DNA from: Phyllobacterium sp. 21LDTY02-6
GTDB lineage: Bacteria > Pseudomonadota > Alphaproteobacteria > Rhizobiales > Rhizobiaceae
DNA length: 64,000 nucleotides
Direction of reading: 5' to 3'
NCBI RefSeq assembly: GCF_023554255.2
Contig: NZ_JAMJWD020000003.1
Span: forward strand, 434,001-498,000
The translations under genes were made by a program, and so were the position numbers. The notes beneath the pieces are model-generated. The model had not been told where the DNA came from. It made no database searches and saw only the letters and a list, made by a program, of their open reading frames with translations. Shown in pieces: positions 52,953-62,476 of this stretch; positions within the stretch are counted from its first letter, which is position 1, and each line of letters opens with the position of its first letter.

Positions 52953-53085
52953 TGCGCTGCCGGGCGCATTGCCGATGCTCCCCAACGCTTCTTTCGGCTT
53001 GCATTTACGCCGGGCTGTTCCTATCGAACATAGAGCGCCACCTTCGGTCGGCGCCTTGGGGACATAAGAACATTCCAGAGGTCGC

Positions 53086-54807
53086 GTGCACAACGAAGTC
53101 GCATTGATATCGACCGTAGCCGTGAGCTTCGTCGCGGCTGCAATCTTCGGCTTTATCGCCGATCGGTTGAGGCTGCCGCCGCTTGTCGGCTATCTCGTCG
53201 CGGGCATCGCCATGGGCCCCTTCACACCCGGCTTCATCGCCGACACCAATCTGGCCGGCCAATTGGCCGAAATGGGCGTCATATTGTTGATGTTCGGCGT
53301 CGGGCTTCACTTTTCGACGTCCGAACTTCTTGCCGTCCGCCGCATTGCCGTGCCCGGCGCGATCGTGCAGATCCTGCTTGCGACGCTCGCCGGCGTCGCT
53401 CTTTGCTCGTTCTGGGGCTGGGGGCTCGGCGCCGGCATCGTCTTCGGTCTCAGCCTCTCCGTCGCCAGCACCGTCGTGCTCCTGAAGGCGCTCGAAGAGC
53501 GAAACCTCGTCAACTCCGCCAATGGCCGTGTCGCGGTCGGCTGGCTGATCGTCGAGGATCTTGCCATGGTGCTCGCGCTCGTGCTGCTGCCGACGCTCGC
53601 CGATAGCCTCGGCACGTCCGGCGCCGCAGCCGCCCATGGCAGCGGCAGCATCGCGATGACGATCGGCCTGACGCTGCTCAAGGTGGCGGTTTTCGCCTTC
53701 ATAGCGATCTATATCGGGCCGAGAATAGTGCCATGGCTCCTGACGCTGATCGCGCGGACGGGCTCACGCGAACTGTTCACGCTCTCCGTCCTCGCCATCG
53801 CGCTCGGTATCGCCTATGGCTCGGCGGAACTGTTCGGCGTGTCCTTCGCCCTCGGCGCGTTCTTCGCCGGCGTGATCATGAGCGAGTCCAATCTCAGCCA
53901 CAGGGCGGCAGCCGACTCCCTGCCGCTGCAGAACGCCTTTTCCGTGCTGTTCTTCATCTCCGTCGGCATGTTGTTCGATCCGTCCGTTCTGGTGCGCGAG
54001 CCCGTCGCAGTCGCGGCGACGCTGTTCCTCATCATCGTCGGCAAATCGATCATCGCCAGCGCGATCGTGCTGATCCTGCGCTATCCGATCGCCATGAGCC
54101 TGACCGTTGCCGCCGGCCTCGCCCAGGTCGGCGAATTCTCGTTCATCCTTGCCGGGCTCGGCGTTTCGCTGGGATTGCTGCCGAAGGAAGGGCAGGATCT
54201 CATCCTGGCTGGCGCCATATTGTCGATCACGCTGAATGCTTTCGTCTTCAGCGGCGCAGAATGGGGACACAAGCTGGTCGGCCGCCTGTGGCCCGCCTTC
54301 TCCGAACGCCACGGCAAGCAGAAACACGAGACCCTGTCACGCGAGCTCGCGAAGATCCGCGCTGCCGGCGAAGAACGTGACCGCAAGCATGAGCAGAAGC
54401 TGAAGCAGCTCATCGACACGTTCCCGCTGTTCTCGCAGATGGACAGGAACTCGCGCGACGAGCTTTTCCTGCTGTTCCGGCCGAAAACCGCCACGCCCGG
54501 CGAGAAGGTCATTCGCGTCGGCGACCGGGGCGACGGCATGTATTTCGTCGTCGCCGGTTCGGTGGAAGTGCGGCTGGAGGATGCCGCGGTGCAGCTGGAG
54601 CCCGGCGCCTTCTTCGGCGAGATGGCGCTTCTGAGCGGCGGCAGGCGCACGGCCGATGTCGTTGCGATCGATTTCTGCCAGTTCCTCGTGCTCGACCGGC
54701 GTGATTTCAACCTGTTCGCGTCGCGTTATCCGGGCTTGCGTACCGCCGTCACCGCCATGGCGCGGGAGAGAAGCGAAATGAACGTCTCAAGGCACAATGG
54801 CGACTAG
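53086..54807 (+). CDS. Cation:proton antiporter with C-terminal cyclic-nucleotide-binding domain (CPA2/KefB-like)
   Basis: A 573-residue protein: twelve to thirteen predicted helices (about 1-390), with RLPPLVGYLVAGIAMGPFTP (20 residues) and LPLQNAFSVLFFISVGMLFD (20 residues), then a cytoplasmic linker (about 395-440) and a CRP-like domain (about 445-560) with PGAFFGEMALLSGGRRTADV (20 residues). It lacks the usual TrkA-N domain, having a cNMP-type sensor in its place. It exchanges K+ or Na+ for H+. GTG at 53086 has AGAGG upstream. Confidence 0.9.
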   Translation: MHNEVALISTVAVSFVAAAIFGFIADRLRLPPLVGYLVAGIAMGPFTPGFIADTNLAGQLAEMGVILLMFGVGLHFSTSELLAVRRIAVPGAIVQILLATLAGVALCSFWGWGLGAGIVFGLSLSVASTVVLLKALEERNLVNSANGRVAVGWLIVEDLAMVLALVLLPTLADSLGTSGAAAAHGSGSIAMTIGLTLLKVAVFAFIAIYIGPRIVPWLLTLIARTGSRELFTLSVLAIALGIAYGSAELFGVSFALGAFFAGVIMSESNLSHRAAADSLPLQNAFSVLFFISVGMLFDPSVLVREPVAVAATLFLIIVGKSIIASAIVLILRYPIAMSLTVAAGLAQVGEFSFILAGLGVSLGLLPKEGQDLILAGAILSITLNAFVFSGAEWGHKLVGRLWPAFSERHGKQKHETLSRELAKIRAAGEERDRKHEQKLKQLIDTFPLFSQMDRNSRDELFLLFRPKTATPGEKVIRVGDRGDGMYFVVAGSVEVRLEDAAVQLEPGAFFGEMALLSGGRRTADVVAIDFCQFLVLDRRDFNLFASRYPGLRTAVTAMARERSEMNVSRHNGD

Positions 54808-54813
54808 ACGAAT

Positions 54814-56019
54814 TCAGCGTTGGCCGAGCCATGCACGGATGCCATGGGCGGCGGCACGTCCCGTCGCGAGACACGCGGTGAGGAGATAGCCGCCGGTCGG
54901 CGCTTCCCAATCCAGCATTTCGCCCGCCGCGAATATGCCCGGCAATGATTTGAGCATGTAGTTCCCATTGATGGCCGACCAGCGGATGCCGCCTGCCGAG
55001 GAGATGGCCTCTTCTATCGGGCGCGGGCGGGAAAGCGTCAGCGGCAGCTGCTTTATCGATCTCGCCTGGCCTGCCGCATCGGCGAGGTCGTCCGGTCCGG
55101 CCAACTCCTTGAGCAGGGATACCTTGACGCTGTCGAGCCGCGCTGCCTTGCGCAGGCGATTGGAGAAACTCGCCTTGCCGCGGGCGCGGTCCAGATCCTG
55201 CGCCAGCCTGGAATGATCCCGGCCCGGCGCAAGGTCCAGCACCAGCCGCGCCGTCCCTTCGCGGAGCAGCTTATCGCGCAGCGCCGCTGCATGGGCGTAG
55301 ATGAGGCTGCCTTCGACCCCGTGCTGGGTGATGACGAATTCGCCCTGTATCGTGCCGGCATCCGAGCTGGCGATGACGGATTTGACGGGCATGCCGGCAA
55401 AGCGCTCGCGGAAATAATCGCTCCAGGCGACGTCGAAACCGCAATTTGCGGGCAGAAGCCCGGCTATTTCCACACCATGCTGCGCGAGGATATGGGTCCA
55501 GCTTCCATCGGAGCCGAGGCGCGGCCAGCTGGCGCCACCGAGCGCCAGGAGCACGGCATCGGCTTGCGTCGATATTTGCCCCGTCGGCGTTTCGAAGACG
55601 AGCGCGCCGTCCTTCAGCCCGACCCAGCGATGGCGTTTCACGATCTTGATCCCGGCAGCGTCCAGCCGTGCAAGCCAGGCGCGCAACAGGGGCGAGGCTT
55701 TCATCGCCACGGGGAATACCCGCTGCGACGATCCGACGAAAGTCTCGGTGCCGAGCCCCGCCGCCCAGTCGCGGATCTGCGCCGGCGTGAAATCGTCGAG
55801 CGCCGGGCGCAACCGGTCGCCCGCCGCGCCGAAACGACGGCGAAAACTGTCATAATCCTCGGCGTGGGTGAGGTTCAGCCCCGATTTGCCGGCCAGCAGA
55901 AATTTGCGGCCAACCGTCGGCATGGCGTCATAGACCGTCACGCCGTGTCCGCTGCTGGCAAGCGTCTCGGCTGCCATCAGGCCGGCCGGTCCGCCGCCGA
56001 TAATTGCTATTTCCGCCAT
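54814..56019 (-). CDS. HI0933-like NAD(P)/FAD-dependent flavoprotein
   Basis: A 401-residue flavoprotein of the HI0933/BaiN family (TIGR03862-like). The N-terminal FAD motif is AIIGGGPAGLMAAETLASSG (20 residues), the family KFLLAGKSGLNLTHAE follows, and the C-terminal GGIRWSAINGNYMLKSLPGIFAAGEMLDWEAPTGGYLL is present (cited in part as GIFAAGEMLDWEAPTGGY). The physiological reaction is unknown. It converges with the antiporter gene with a 6-bp gap. Confidence 0.9.
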   Translation of the reverse strand: MAEIAIIGGGPAGLMAAETLASSGHGVTVYDAMPTVGRKFLLAGKSGLNLTHAEDYDSFRRRFGAAGDRLRPALDDFTPAQIRDWAAGLGTETFVGSSQRVFPVAMKASPLLRAWLARLDAAGIKIVKRHRWVGLKDGALVFETPTGQISTQADAVLLALGGASWPRLGSDGSWTHILAQHGVEIAGLLPANCGFDVAWSDYFRERFAGMPVKSVIASSDAGTIQGEFVITQHGVEGSLIYAHAAALRDKLLREGTARLVLDLAPGRDHSRLAQDLDRARGKASFSNRLRKAARLDSVKVSLLKELAGPDDLADAAGQARSIKQLPLTLSRPRPIEEAISSAGGIRWSAINGNYMLKSLPGIFAAGEMLDWEAPTGGYLLTACLATGRAAAHGIRAWLGQR

Positions 56020-56062
56020 GTCGATTGCATTGTCCCGTGATCCGCCCGCCTGATATCGGCTT

Positions 56063-57676
56063 TCAGCGGCCCGCGTCCAGTTGATTCCTGCGGATCAGTT
56101 CTTCGCGGATCAGCTTTTTGGCGATCTTGCCATAGGCCGATTTCGGCATGTCGGGCCAGAAGACGTAACGCTTCGGCAGTTTGTAGCGAGCCATCTTGCC
56201 GTCCAGCCAGTTGGACAGCACGCTTTCGTCAAGCTCGGCGCTGGCGCGCGGAACGCAGACCGCGAGGCCGACTTCGCCCCAGACCGGGTCTGGAATGCCT
56301 ATGACGGCGACCTCGGTGACATCTGGATGGCTGAGTATCTTTTCCTCGATCTCGCGCGGATAGACGTTGGAGCCGCCGGAAATATACATGTCGGACGCCC
56401 GACCGGTGATGTAGAGGTAGCCTTCCTCGTCCATGTGGCCGAGATCGCCGGTGCGGAACCAGCCATCGCGAAACGCTTTCTCGTTGGCTTCGGGATTGTC
56501 GTAATAGCCGGCGAAAACGGCGGGCCCGATCACGCATATCTCGCCCGTCGCGCCGGGTTCGAGCTCCCGTCCGGTATCGTCCTGGATCGAGATCATCATT
56601 CCGGTCCTGGCATAGCCGCAGGTGCCCGGCCGGACTTCCGGCCCGTCGCCGAGATGGTGATCGCTCGGCGGAAGCACGGTGATGTTGCCGGTAACCTCGC
56701 CGAGGCCGAAATACTGGACGATGACGGGGCCGAGGGTGCGCAGGGCCTGGATCTGGTCGGTCCGATACATCGGCGCGCCTGCATAGATGACGTAGCGCAG
56801 CGAGGCATGATCATGCCGGCCTGCCGAGGGATGCTCGGTCATGAGCTTCAGGATCGTCGGCACCGTGAACATGTTGGTCACGCGCCATTTTTCGACCAGG
56901 CGCCAGACTTCCTCCGCATCGAATTTTTCGGTCGGAAGCAGGATCGTCTTTGCCGCGCGGGCGACCTGGGTAAGCTGGTGAATGCCGGCGCCGTGCGAAA
57001 GCGGCGCGACGACGAGGGACGCATCATCATGTGTCGTGCCGGGCATGAGATCGCAGAGATGATTGGTGATCACGAATGCCATCTGGCCATGGGTGAGAAT
57101 GGCGGCCTTGGGCCGGCCCGTCGTGCCGGAGGTAAAGAAGAACCAGCAGGGATCATGATGATCGACCGCCGCGAGCGCAGCCGCCTGGCCGGAAAATTCC
57201 TCGACGATGGCATCATAGTCTTCGCCGAAGCTGGCGCTGCCGATGGTTATGACGAACGGAGCCGTATCGGCGGCTTCGACACAGGCTTTCGCATGGTCCG
57301 GAAAGGCGGAGCCGCAGATAATCCCCTTTGCCCCGCTGGCCTTCGCCAGATAGGCGACTTCTTGCGGGGTCTGGCGGTAGTTCGCCGGCACCCACACGGC
57401 GCCGATGCGGAAGCAGGCGAACATGGATTCGAACATCTGGTTGCAGTTCTGCGACTGGATCAGGATCCGGTCGCCCTTTTGCACCTGGAACCGGGTTTGC
57501 AGCGCGTGCGCCATGGCATTGACGCGCCGGCCTATCTCGGCCCAGCTCCATGTTTTTTCGCCCCAGACGAAGCCGATCCGGTCGGGAAAACGACGTGCCG
57601 CCTGGTCGAGGAACCCGGCGAGGTTCATCACCCTGGTCGTTGCAGGCTTCACGGCAAGTCCGCTCGTTGCCATCAT
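56063..57676 (-). CDS. Acyl-CoA synthetase (AMP-forming) family protein
   Basis: A 537-residue ANL-superfamily ligase that activates a carboxylic acid as acyl-AMP and then acyl-CoA. The P-loop CWFFFTSGTTGRPKAAILTH (20 residues), YFGLGEVTGN, GWFRTGDLGHMDEEGYLYIT (20 residues), GRASDMYISGGSNVYPREIE (20 residues) and the C-terminal catalytic Lys in SAYGKIAKK are present. Two adjacent ATGs (57676, 57673) start it, overlapping the IclR stop (ATGA), so the ligase and regulator share one message. The acid is unknown; the TRAP transporter nearby suggests a small carboxylate or aromatic acid. Confidence 0.93.
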   Translation of the reverse strand: MMATSGLAVKPATTRVMNLAGFLDQAARRFPDRIGFVWGEKTWSWAEIGRRVNAMAHALQTRFQVQKGDRILIQSQNCNQMFESMFACFRIGAVWVPANYRQTPQEVAYLAKASGAKGIICGSAFPDHAKACVEAADTAPFVITIGSASFGEDYDAIVEEFSGQAAALAAVDHHDPCWFFFTSGTTGRPKAAILTHGQMAFVITNHLCDLMPGTTHDDASLVVAPLSHGAGIHQLTQVARAAKTILLPTEKFDAEEVWRLVEKWRVTNMFTVPTILKLMTEHPSAGRHDHASLRYVIYAGAPMYRTDQIQALRTLGPVIVQYFGLGEVTGNITVLPPSDHHLGDGPEVRPGTCGYARTGMMISIQDDTGRELEPGATGEICVIGPAVFAGYYDNPEANEKAFRDGWFRTGDLGHMDEEGYLYITGRASDMYISGGSNVYPREIEEKILSHPDVTEVAVIGIPDPVWGEVGLAVCVPRASAELDESVLSNWLDGKMARYKLPKRYVFWPDMPKSAYGKIAKKLIREELIRRNQLDAGR

Positions 57677-58542
57677 GCTTCTCCCGCTTCAAGTCGCCTG
57701 TGCATTTTCAGGGTACTGCCGCCAAGCCGCTTCAGGCGGCCATTGACCGGCTGCAATTGCGCCAGCCGCGTCTCGATCTTGCGTGCCTCGGTGCGCATCA
57801 GCGCCGCGAGCTCCAGCTGCCTTTGCGGCTGCATGCGGCTGTCGATGGCCGCGATGCTCAAGGCTCCTGCGGGGCTGCCGTCGGGATAGCGGATCGCATA
57901 GCCGATGGCCCAGGAATTGGCCAGGATGCGGCCGGGATTGAGCGCAAAGCCGGTCTGGCGCGTCGTCTTCACGTCTTCCCACATCTGCGCCGGATGAAGA
58001 TTGGGGTATTCGGCAAGCAGAGTCGGCTCATTGGTGCGGATGATCTCGTCCACGGCCTCGTCAGGAAGCGCCGAGAGAATGGCCAGCGAACCGGCGCCGA
58101 CACCGAGCGGGTGTCTGTAGCCTGCCTGCAGCGCATGCGTACGGATCTCGTAGGTTCCCTCCTCGCGATGCAGGCAGACGGAATATGAATCGCGCTGGAT
58201 CGACAGGAAGCTCGTATCCTGCGTCTTTGCCGAGAGGATCGCCAGGCTGTCGCGCGCAAGCTGCAACAGCCCGTAGCGGCGCGAGGCGAGCGTGCCCAGC
58301 ACATAGGCTTCCTCGCCCAGCTGGTAGCGCCGCGTCAGGCTGTCCTGTTCGACGAGGCCGGAGCGGATGAGTGCCAGAAGCAGACGGCGGGTGGTCGGCT
58401 TGTTCAAGCCGCTCTGCTCGACGATTTCGCTGAGGGCCGCGCCCGAATCGCCGAAATAGCTGACGAGGCTGAGCAGCGTCAGCGCCCTGTCGACGCTCTG
58501 CGCCCCATTGAGGTTCTTCGTCTTGGTCAACCGCTGTTCCAT
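57673..58542 (-). CDS. IclR family transcriptional regulator
   Basis: A 289-residue IclR protein with helix-turn-helix ALSEIVEQSGLNKPTTRRLL (20 residues; about 38-57), wing RSGLVEQDSLTRRYQLGEEA (20 residues) and an effector domain with AGYRHPLGVGAGSLAILSAL (20 residues). ATG at 58542 is the natural start; the frame extends on to 58662 but crosses the operator. A perfect GATCCA-N5-TGGATC lies 13 bp upstream, a strong candidate autoregulatory site. It heads the operon IclR-acyl-CoA ligase and is divergent from the TRAP genes. Confidence 0.92.
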   Translation of the reverse strand: MEQRLTKTKNLNGAQSVDRALTLLSLVSYFGDSGAALSEIVEQSGLNKPTTRRLLLALIRSGLVEQDSLTRRYQLGEEAYVLGTLASRRYGLLQLARDSLAILSAKTQDTSFLSIQRDSYSVCLHREEGTYEIRTHALQAGYRHPLGVGAGSLAILSALPDEAVDEIIRTNEPTLLAEYPNLHPAQMWEDVKTTRQTGFALNPGRILANSWAIGYAIRYPDGSPAGALSIAAIDSRMQPQRQLELAALMRTEARKIETRLAQLQPVNGRLKRLGGSTLKMHRRLEAGEA

Positions 58543-58554
58543 GTTCGCCCATAT

Positions 58555-58573
58555 GATCCATAATGTGGATCGA
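58555..58573. promoter_or_regulatory. Perfect IclR-type operator, GATCCA-N5-TGGATC
   Basis: GATCCA-TAATG-TGGATCGA: perfect 6-bp arms spaced by 5. It lies 13 bp upstream of the IclR start codon and has close relatives at 14552 and 14679. Confidence 0.7.
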
Positions 58574-58660
58574 GTTTTCGAACTATACAACAATGCTATA
58601 AAAAAGATTGCAAGACCGTACGGTTTGTCTATGATTTTCACAAGATTGAGGAGGGCATCC

Positions 58661-58679
58661 ATTCTACATTATGGATCGT
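58661..58679. promoter_or_regulatory. Weaker operator copy near the TRAP promoter
   Basis: ATTCTA-CATTA-TGGATCGT keeps the right arm and spacing of the 58555 site but only three of six left-arm bases. It lies about 64 bp upstream of the TRAP binding-protein gene. Confidence 0.4.
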
Positions 58680-58742
58680 GTGCAGGACAGGGAGGTCCTG
58701 CCGACGCTCCGGGGATGGATGCGAATAAGGGAGGATACAGCC

Positions 58743-59759
58743 GTGACCAATATTTCTCGCCGCCAGATGCTGCTTGTAGCCGGCGGCACAGTTCTTGCCA
58801 GCCCGTTCATCATGCGCCGCCCGGCCAATGCGGCCGAGTTTTCCTATAAATACGCCAACAACCTGCCGGTGACGCACCCGATGAACATCCGGGCGCAGGA
58901 AGCGGCGGACAAGATCAAGGAAGAGAGCGGCGGCAGGTTCGAACTGGCGATATTCCCGTCGAGCCAGCTCGGCTCCGATACGGATACGCTCAGCCAGCTT
59001 CGCTCCGGCGCGGTCGAGTTCTTCACCCTGTCCGGCCTCATCCTGTCGACGCTCGTGCCGGCCGCTTCGATCAATGGCATCGGCTTCGCGTTCCCCGACA
59101 GCGCTACCGTCTGGAAGGCCATGGATGGCGATCTCGGCGCCCATGTGCGCGGGCAGATCACCAAATCCAATCTCGTCGTGATGGACAAGATCTGGGACAA
59201 TGGCTTCCGCCACATCACGTCGAGCTCCAAGCCGATCGTCACGCCGGAGGACCTGAAGAACTTCAAGATCCGCGTGCCGGTGAGCCCGCTCTGGACCTCG
59301 ATGTTCACGGCTTTCCAGGCTGCGCCCGCCAGCATCAACTTCAACGAGGTATACTCCTCGCTGCAGACGAAAATCGTCGATGGCCAGGAGAATCCGCTGG
59401 CGATCGTCTCCACGGCGAAGCTCTACGAAGTACAGAAATATTGCTCGCTCACGGGCCACATGTGGGATGGCTTCTGGTTCCTCGGCAACCGGCGCGCCTG
59501 GGAGGCCCTGCCGGACGATCTCAAGGAGATCGTTGCGAAGAACATCAATGCCGCCGGCATGGCCGAGCGCGAAGACGTGGCCAAGCTGACCGAGACGCTG
59601 CAGGCCGACCTCAAGGCGAAGAACCTCGAATTCAACACGCCGGACCCGGCTCCGTTCCGCGAGGCGCTGCGCAGCGCCGGCTTCTACGCCGAGTGGAAGG
59701 GCAAATACGGCGACGAGGCCTGGGGCCTGTTGGAAAAAGTCGTCGGCCAGTTGTCGTAG
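58743..59759 (+). CDS. TRAP transporter substrate-binding protein DctP
   Basis: A 338-residue DctP-family periplasmic binding protein. The signal is Tat-like: NISRRQMLLVAGGTVLASP (19 residues), with ANAAE near residue 30. The mature part has YKYANNLPVTHPMNIRAQEA (20 residues), GADTDTLSQL-like LGSDTDTLSQLRSGAVEFFT (20 residues), IRVPVSPLWTSMFTAFQAAP (20 residues) and VDGQENPLAIV, the last being the carboxylate-binding Arg/Asn zone of the family. GTG at 58743 has GGGAGG upstream. It feeds the fused QM permease next to it. Confidence 0.93.
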   Translation: MTNISRRQMLLVAGGTVLASPFIMRRPANAAEFSYKYANNLPVTHPMNIRAQEAADKIKEESGGRFELAIFPSSQLGSDTDTLSQLRSGAVEFFTLSGLILSTLVPAASINGIGFAFPDSATVWKAMDGDLGAHVRGQITKSNLVVMDKIWDNGFRHITSSSKPIVTPEDLKNFKIRVPVSPLWTSMFTAFQAAPASINFNEVYSSLQTKIVDGQENPLAIVSTAKLYEVQKYCSLTGHMWDGFWFLGNRRAWEALPDDLKEIVAKNINAAGMAEREDVAKLTETLQADLKAKNLEFNTPDPAPFREALRSAGFYAEWKGKYGDEAWGLLEKVVGQLS

Positions 59760-59771
59760 GGGCCGACGAGA

Positions 59772-61673
59772 GTGGCGCGCCTGCACATCACCGAAGGGGC
59801 CGTGACGGCGGACGAGGAAAGCGTGCTTTCCCCGCCGGGCCGCAACGATCGCTCCTTGCTGTCCAGGTGCGACCGCCTGTTCGGGCAGCTTGTCGAATAT
59901 CCGGTCGCCTTCCTCGTTCTTGCCGAGATCGTCATCCTTTTCGCCGGCATTTTTGCGCGCTACGTGCTGCACCAGCCGATCGTCTGGTCGGATGAACTCG
60001 CTTCGATCCTGTTTCTCTGGCTGGCCATGCTCGGTGCCGTCGTTGCCTTCAGGCGGGGCGAACATATGCGCATGACCGCGCTCGTCGGGATGATGACGCC
60101 GCAAAGGCGGGCGTTTTTCGACGCGTTGGCGGTGGCCGGATCGCTGGCCTTCCTCCTGTTCATCATGTATCCGGCCTATGACTACGCCCATGAGGAAATG
60201 TACATAACGACGCCGGCGCTGGAGATCCCCAATGCCTGGCGCGCCGCGGCGCTGCCGGTGGGCGCGGCGCTGATGATCCTGTCGTCGCTGTTCAAGCTCT
60301 TCCAGCTTTCGAGCCTGCGCAATGCGCTTGGCGCCATTGCCATCATCGGCGTCGTCGCCGCCATCCTGTGGGTTCTCGGCCCGTCGCTGAAGCCGCTCGG
60401 CAATGTCAATCTTCTCATCTTCTTCGTCGGTGTCGTGGCTATGCTGGTCCTGAGTGGCGTGCCCATCGCCTTCTCGTTCGGCCTTGCCACCTTCGCCTAC
60501 CTGTCGCTGACGACGAATGTGCCGATGCTGGTCGTGATCGGGCGGATGGACGAGGGCATGTCGCATCTCATCCTGCTCGCCGTGCCGCTGTTCGTCTTTC
60601 TCGGCGTGCTGATCGAAATGACGGGAATGGCCCGCGCCATGGTGCAGTTCCTCGCCAGCCTGCTCGGCCATGTCCGGGGCGGCCTGTCCTATGTGCTCAT
60701 CGGCGCCATGTATCTCGTTTCCGGCATATCCGGTGCGAAGGCGGCCGACATGGCAGCGGTCGCGCCGGTCCTTTTTCCCGAGATGAAGGAGCGCGGGGCG
60801 AAGCCGGGCGAACTGGTGGCGCTTCTCTCGGCCACCGGCGCGCAGACGGAGACCGTGCCGCCGAGCCTCGTTCTCATCACCATCGGTTCCGTGACCGGCG
60901 TATCGATCGCGGCCCTGTTCACCGGCGGACTGCTTCCGGGCGTCGTGCTCGCCGTCATGCTGTGCTTCGTCGTGTGGCGGCGCTATCGCAACGAGGACCT
61001 GTCGCATGTGAAAAAGGCGAGCGGTGGCCAGATCGGCAAGGCGTTCCTGATCGCGCTGCCGGCCCTGGCGCTGCCCTTCATCATCCGCGCCGCGGTCGTC
61101 GAGGGCGTGGCTACCGCGACGGAAGTCTCGACCATCGGCATCGTCTATGCGGTGATCGCCGGCCTGCTCATCTACCGGCAGTTCGACTGGCGGCGCATAA
61201 AGCCGATGCTCGTCGATACGGCATCTCTGTCCGGCGCAATCCTGCTGATCATCGGTGCAGCGACGGCGATGGCATGGGCGCTGACCCAGTCCGGCTTCTC
61301 GCGCGACCTCGCCGCCTACATGGCCGCGCTTCCGGGCGGGCCGCTGGCGTTTCTCGCCGTGTCGATCGTCGCCTTCATCATCCTTGGAAGCGTCCTCGAG
61401 GGAATCCCGGCGATCGTACTGTTCGGGCCGCTGCTGTTCCCCATCGCCCGCCAGGTCGGCGTCCACGAGGTCCATTATGCCATGGTGGTCATCCTGGCGA
61501 TGGGCATCGGCCTTTTCGCGCCGCCATTCGGCGTCGGCTACTATGCCGCCTGCGCCATCGGCCGCGTCAATCCGGACGAAGGCATGCGCCCGATCTGGGG
61601 TTACCTGGTAGCCCTGATCATCGGCACCATCCTCGTCGCGGCCATTCCCTGGATTTCGATCGGGTTCCTCTGA
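59772..61673 (+). CDS. TRAP transporter fused DctQ-DctM permease
   Basis: A 633-residue inner-membrane protein that joins the small DctQ (about 40-180, four helices, with WSDELASILFLWLAMLGAVV, 20 residues) to the large DctM (about 200-633, twelve helices). DctM marks include GVPIAFSFGLATFAYLSL (18 residues) and GIGLFAPPFGVGYYAACAIG (20 residues). It carries out Na+- or H+-coupled uptake of a carboxylate delivered by DctP. GTG at 59772 is 12 bp after the DctP stop; the stop overlaps the SDR start (TGATG). Confidence 0.94.
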   Translation: MARLHITEGAVTADEESVLSPPGRNDRSLLSRCDRLFGQLVEYPVAFLVLAEIVILFAGIFARYVLHQPIVWSDELASILFLWLAMLGAVVAFRRGEHMRMTALVGMMTPQRRAFFDALAVAGSLAFLLFIMYPAYDYAHEEMYITTPALEIPNAWRAAALPVGAALMILSSLFKLFQLSSLRNALGAIAIIGVVAAILWVLGPSLKPLGNVNLLIFFVGVVAMLVLSGVPIAFSFGLATFAYLSLTTNVPMLVVIGRMDEGMSHLILLAVPLFVFLGVLIEMTGMARAMVQFLASLLGHVRGGLSYVLIGAMYLVSGISGAKAADMAAVAPVLFPEMKERGAKPGELVALLSATGAQTETVPPSLVLITIGSVTGVSIAALFTGGLLPGVVLAVMLCFVVWRRYRNEDLSHVKKASGGQIGKAFLIALPALALPFIIRAAVVEGVATATEVSTIGIVYAVIAGLLIYRQFDWRRIKPMLVDTASLSGAILLIIGAATAMAWALTQSGFSRDLAAYMAALPGGPLAFLAVSIVAFIILGSVLEGIPAIVLFGPLLFPIARQVGVHEVHYAMVVILAMGIGLFAPPFGVGYYAACAIGRVNPDEGMRPIWGYLVALIIGTILVAAIPWISIGFL

Positions 61674-62476
61674 TGACCGGCAGGCTGAACAACAAGGTTG
61701 CGCTCGTCTTCGGTGCCGGGTCGTCCGGTCCGGGCTGGAGCAATGGCAAGGCGGCCGCCGTCGCCTATGCCCGCGCCGGCGCCAAGGTGGCCTGTATCGA
61801 CATTCAAGCGCAGGCGGCCGAAGAAACGGCATCGATCATCCATGGCGAGAATGGCCGCGCGAGCGCCTTTTCCGCCGATGTGACCGACAGCGCGTCCATC
61901 GCCCGGACTGTGGAAGCGGCGCTCGCGGAATTCGGTCAGATCGACATTCTCCACAATAATGTCGGCGTGGCGACTGCCGGAGGACCGGAGGAACTCGACG
62001 AAGACAGGTTTCGATCTTCGCTCGACATCAATGTCGGCTCGATATTCCGCACGGCGAAGGCGGTGCTGCCGCATATGCGCGAGCGCGGCGCAGGCGCCAT
62101 CGTCAACATATCGTCGCTCGCGGCCATCAGGTGGACCGGCTACCCCTATTTCGCCTATTATGCCGCAAAAGGCGCCGTCAACCAGGCGACGGTCGCCCTG
62201 GCGATGCAATATGCGAAATCCGGCATCCGGGCCAATTGCATAATGCCCGGCCTCATCGACACGCCGCTGATCTACAACCAGATCTCGAGCAATTACGCCT
62301 CTGTTGACGAGATGGTTGCCGCGCGCAACAGGATGGTGCCGATGGGCAAGATGGGCAATGCGTTCGACGTCGCCAATGCGGCGGTGTTCCTCGCCTCCGA
62401 CGAGGCTGCTTTCATCACCGGCGTCTGCCTTCCGGTGGATGGAGGGCAGAGCTGTTCGGCGGTCGCCGGTGTCTAG
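61673..62476 (+). CDS. SDR family oxidoreductase
   Basis: A 267-residue classical SDR. The cofactor loop is VFGAGSSGPGWSNG (about 13-26), a TGxxxGxG variant with an insert; CIDIQAQ supplies the Asp for NAD(H). NNVGVA, ISS and YYAAKGA (Tyr, Lys) are the remaining active-site motifs. It ends TGVCLPVDGGQSCSAVAGV. Coupled to the TRAP permease gene (TGATG) and probably acts on the imported substrate. Confidence 0.9.
   Translation: MTGRLNNKVALVFGAGSSGPGWSNGKAAAVAYARAGAKVACIDIQAQAAEETASIIHGENGRASAFSADVTDSASIARTVEAALAEFGQIDILHNNVGVATAGGPEELDEDRFRSSLDINVGSIFRTAKAVLPHMRERGAGAIVNISSLAAIRWTGYPYFAYYAAKGAVNQATVALAMQYAKSGIRANCIMPGLIDTPLIYNQISSNYASVDEMVAARNRMVPMGKMGNAFDVANAAVFLASDEAAFITGVCLPVDGGQSCSAVAGV

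Noticed and set aside
58638-61832. A very long open frame on the minus strand (over 1000 codons).
   Set aside because: It is antisense to the DctP and DctQM genes, is full of Arg, His, Asp and Gly with no domain, and is explained by the codon bias of the real plus-strand genes.
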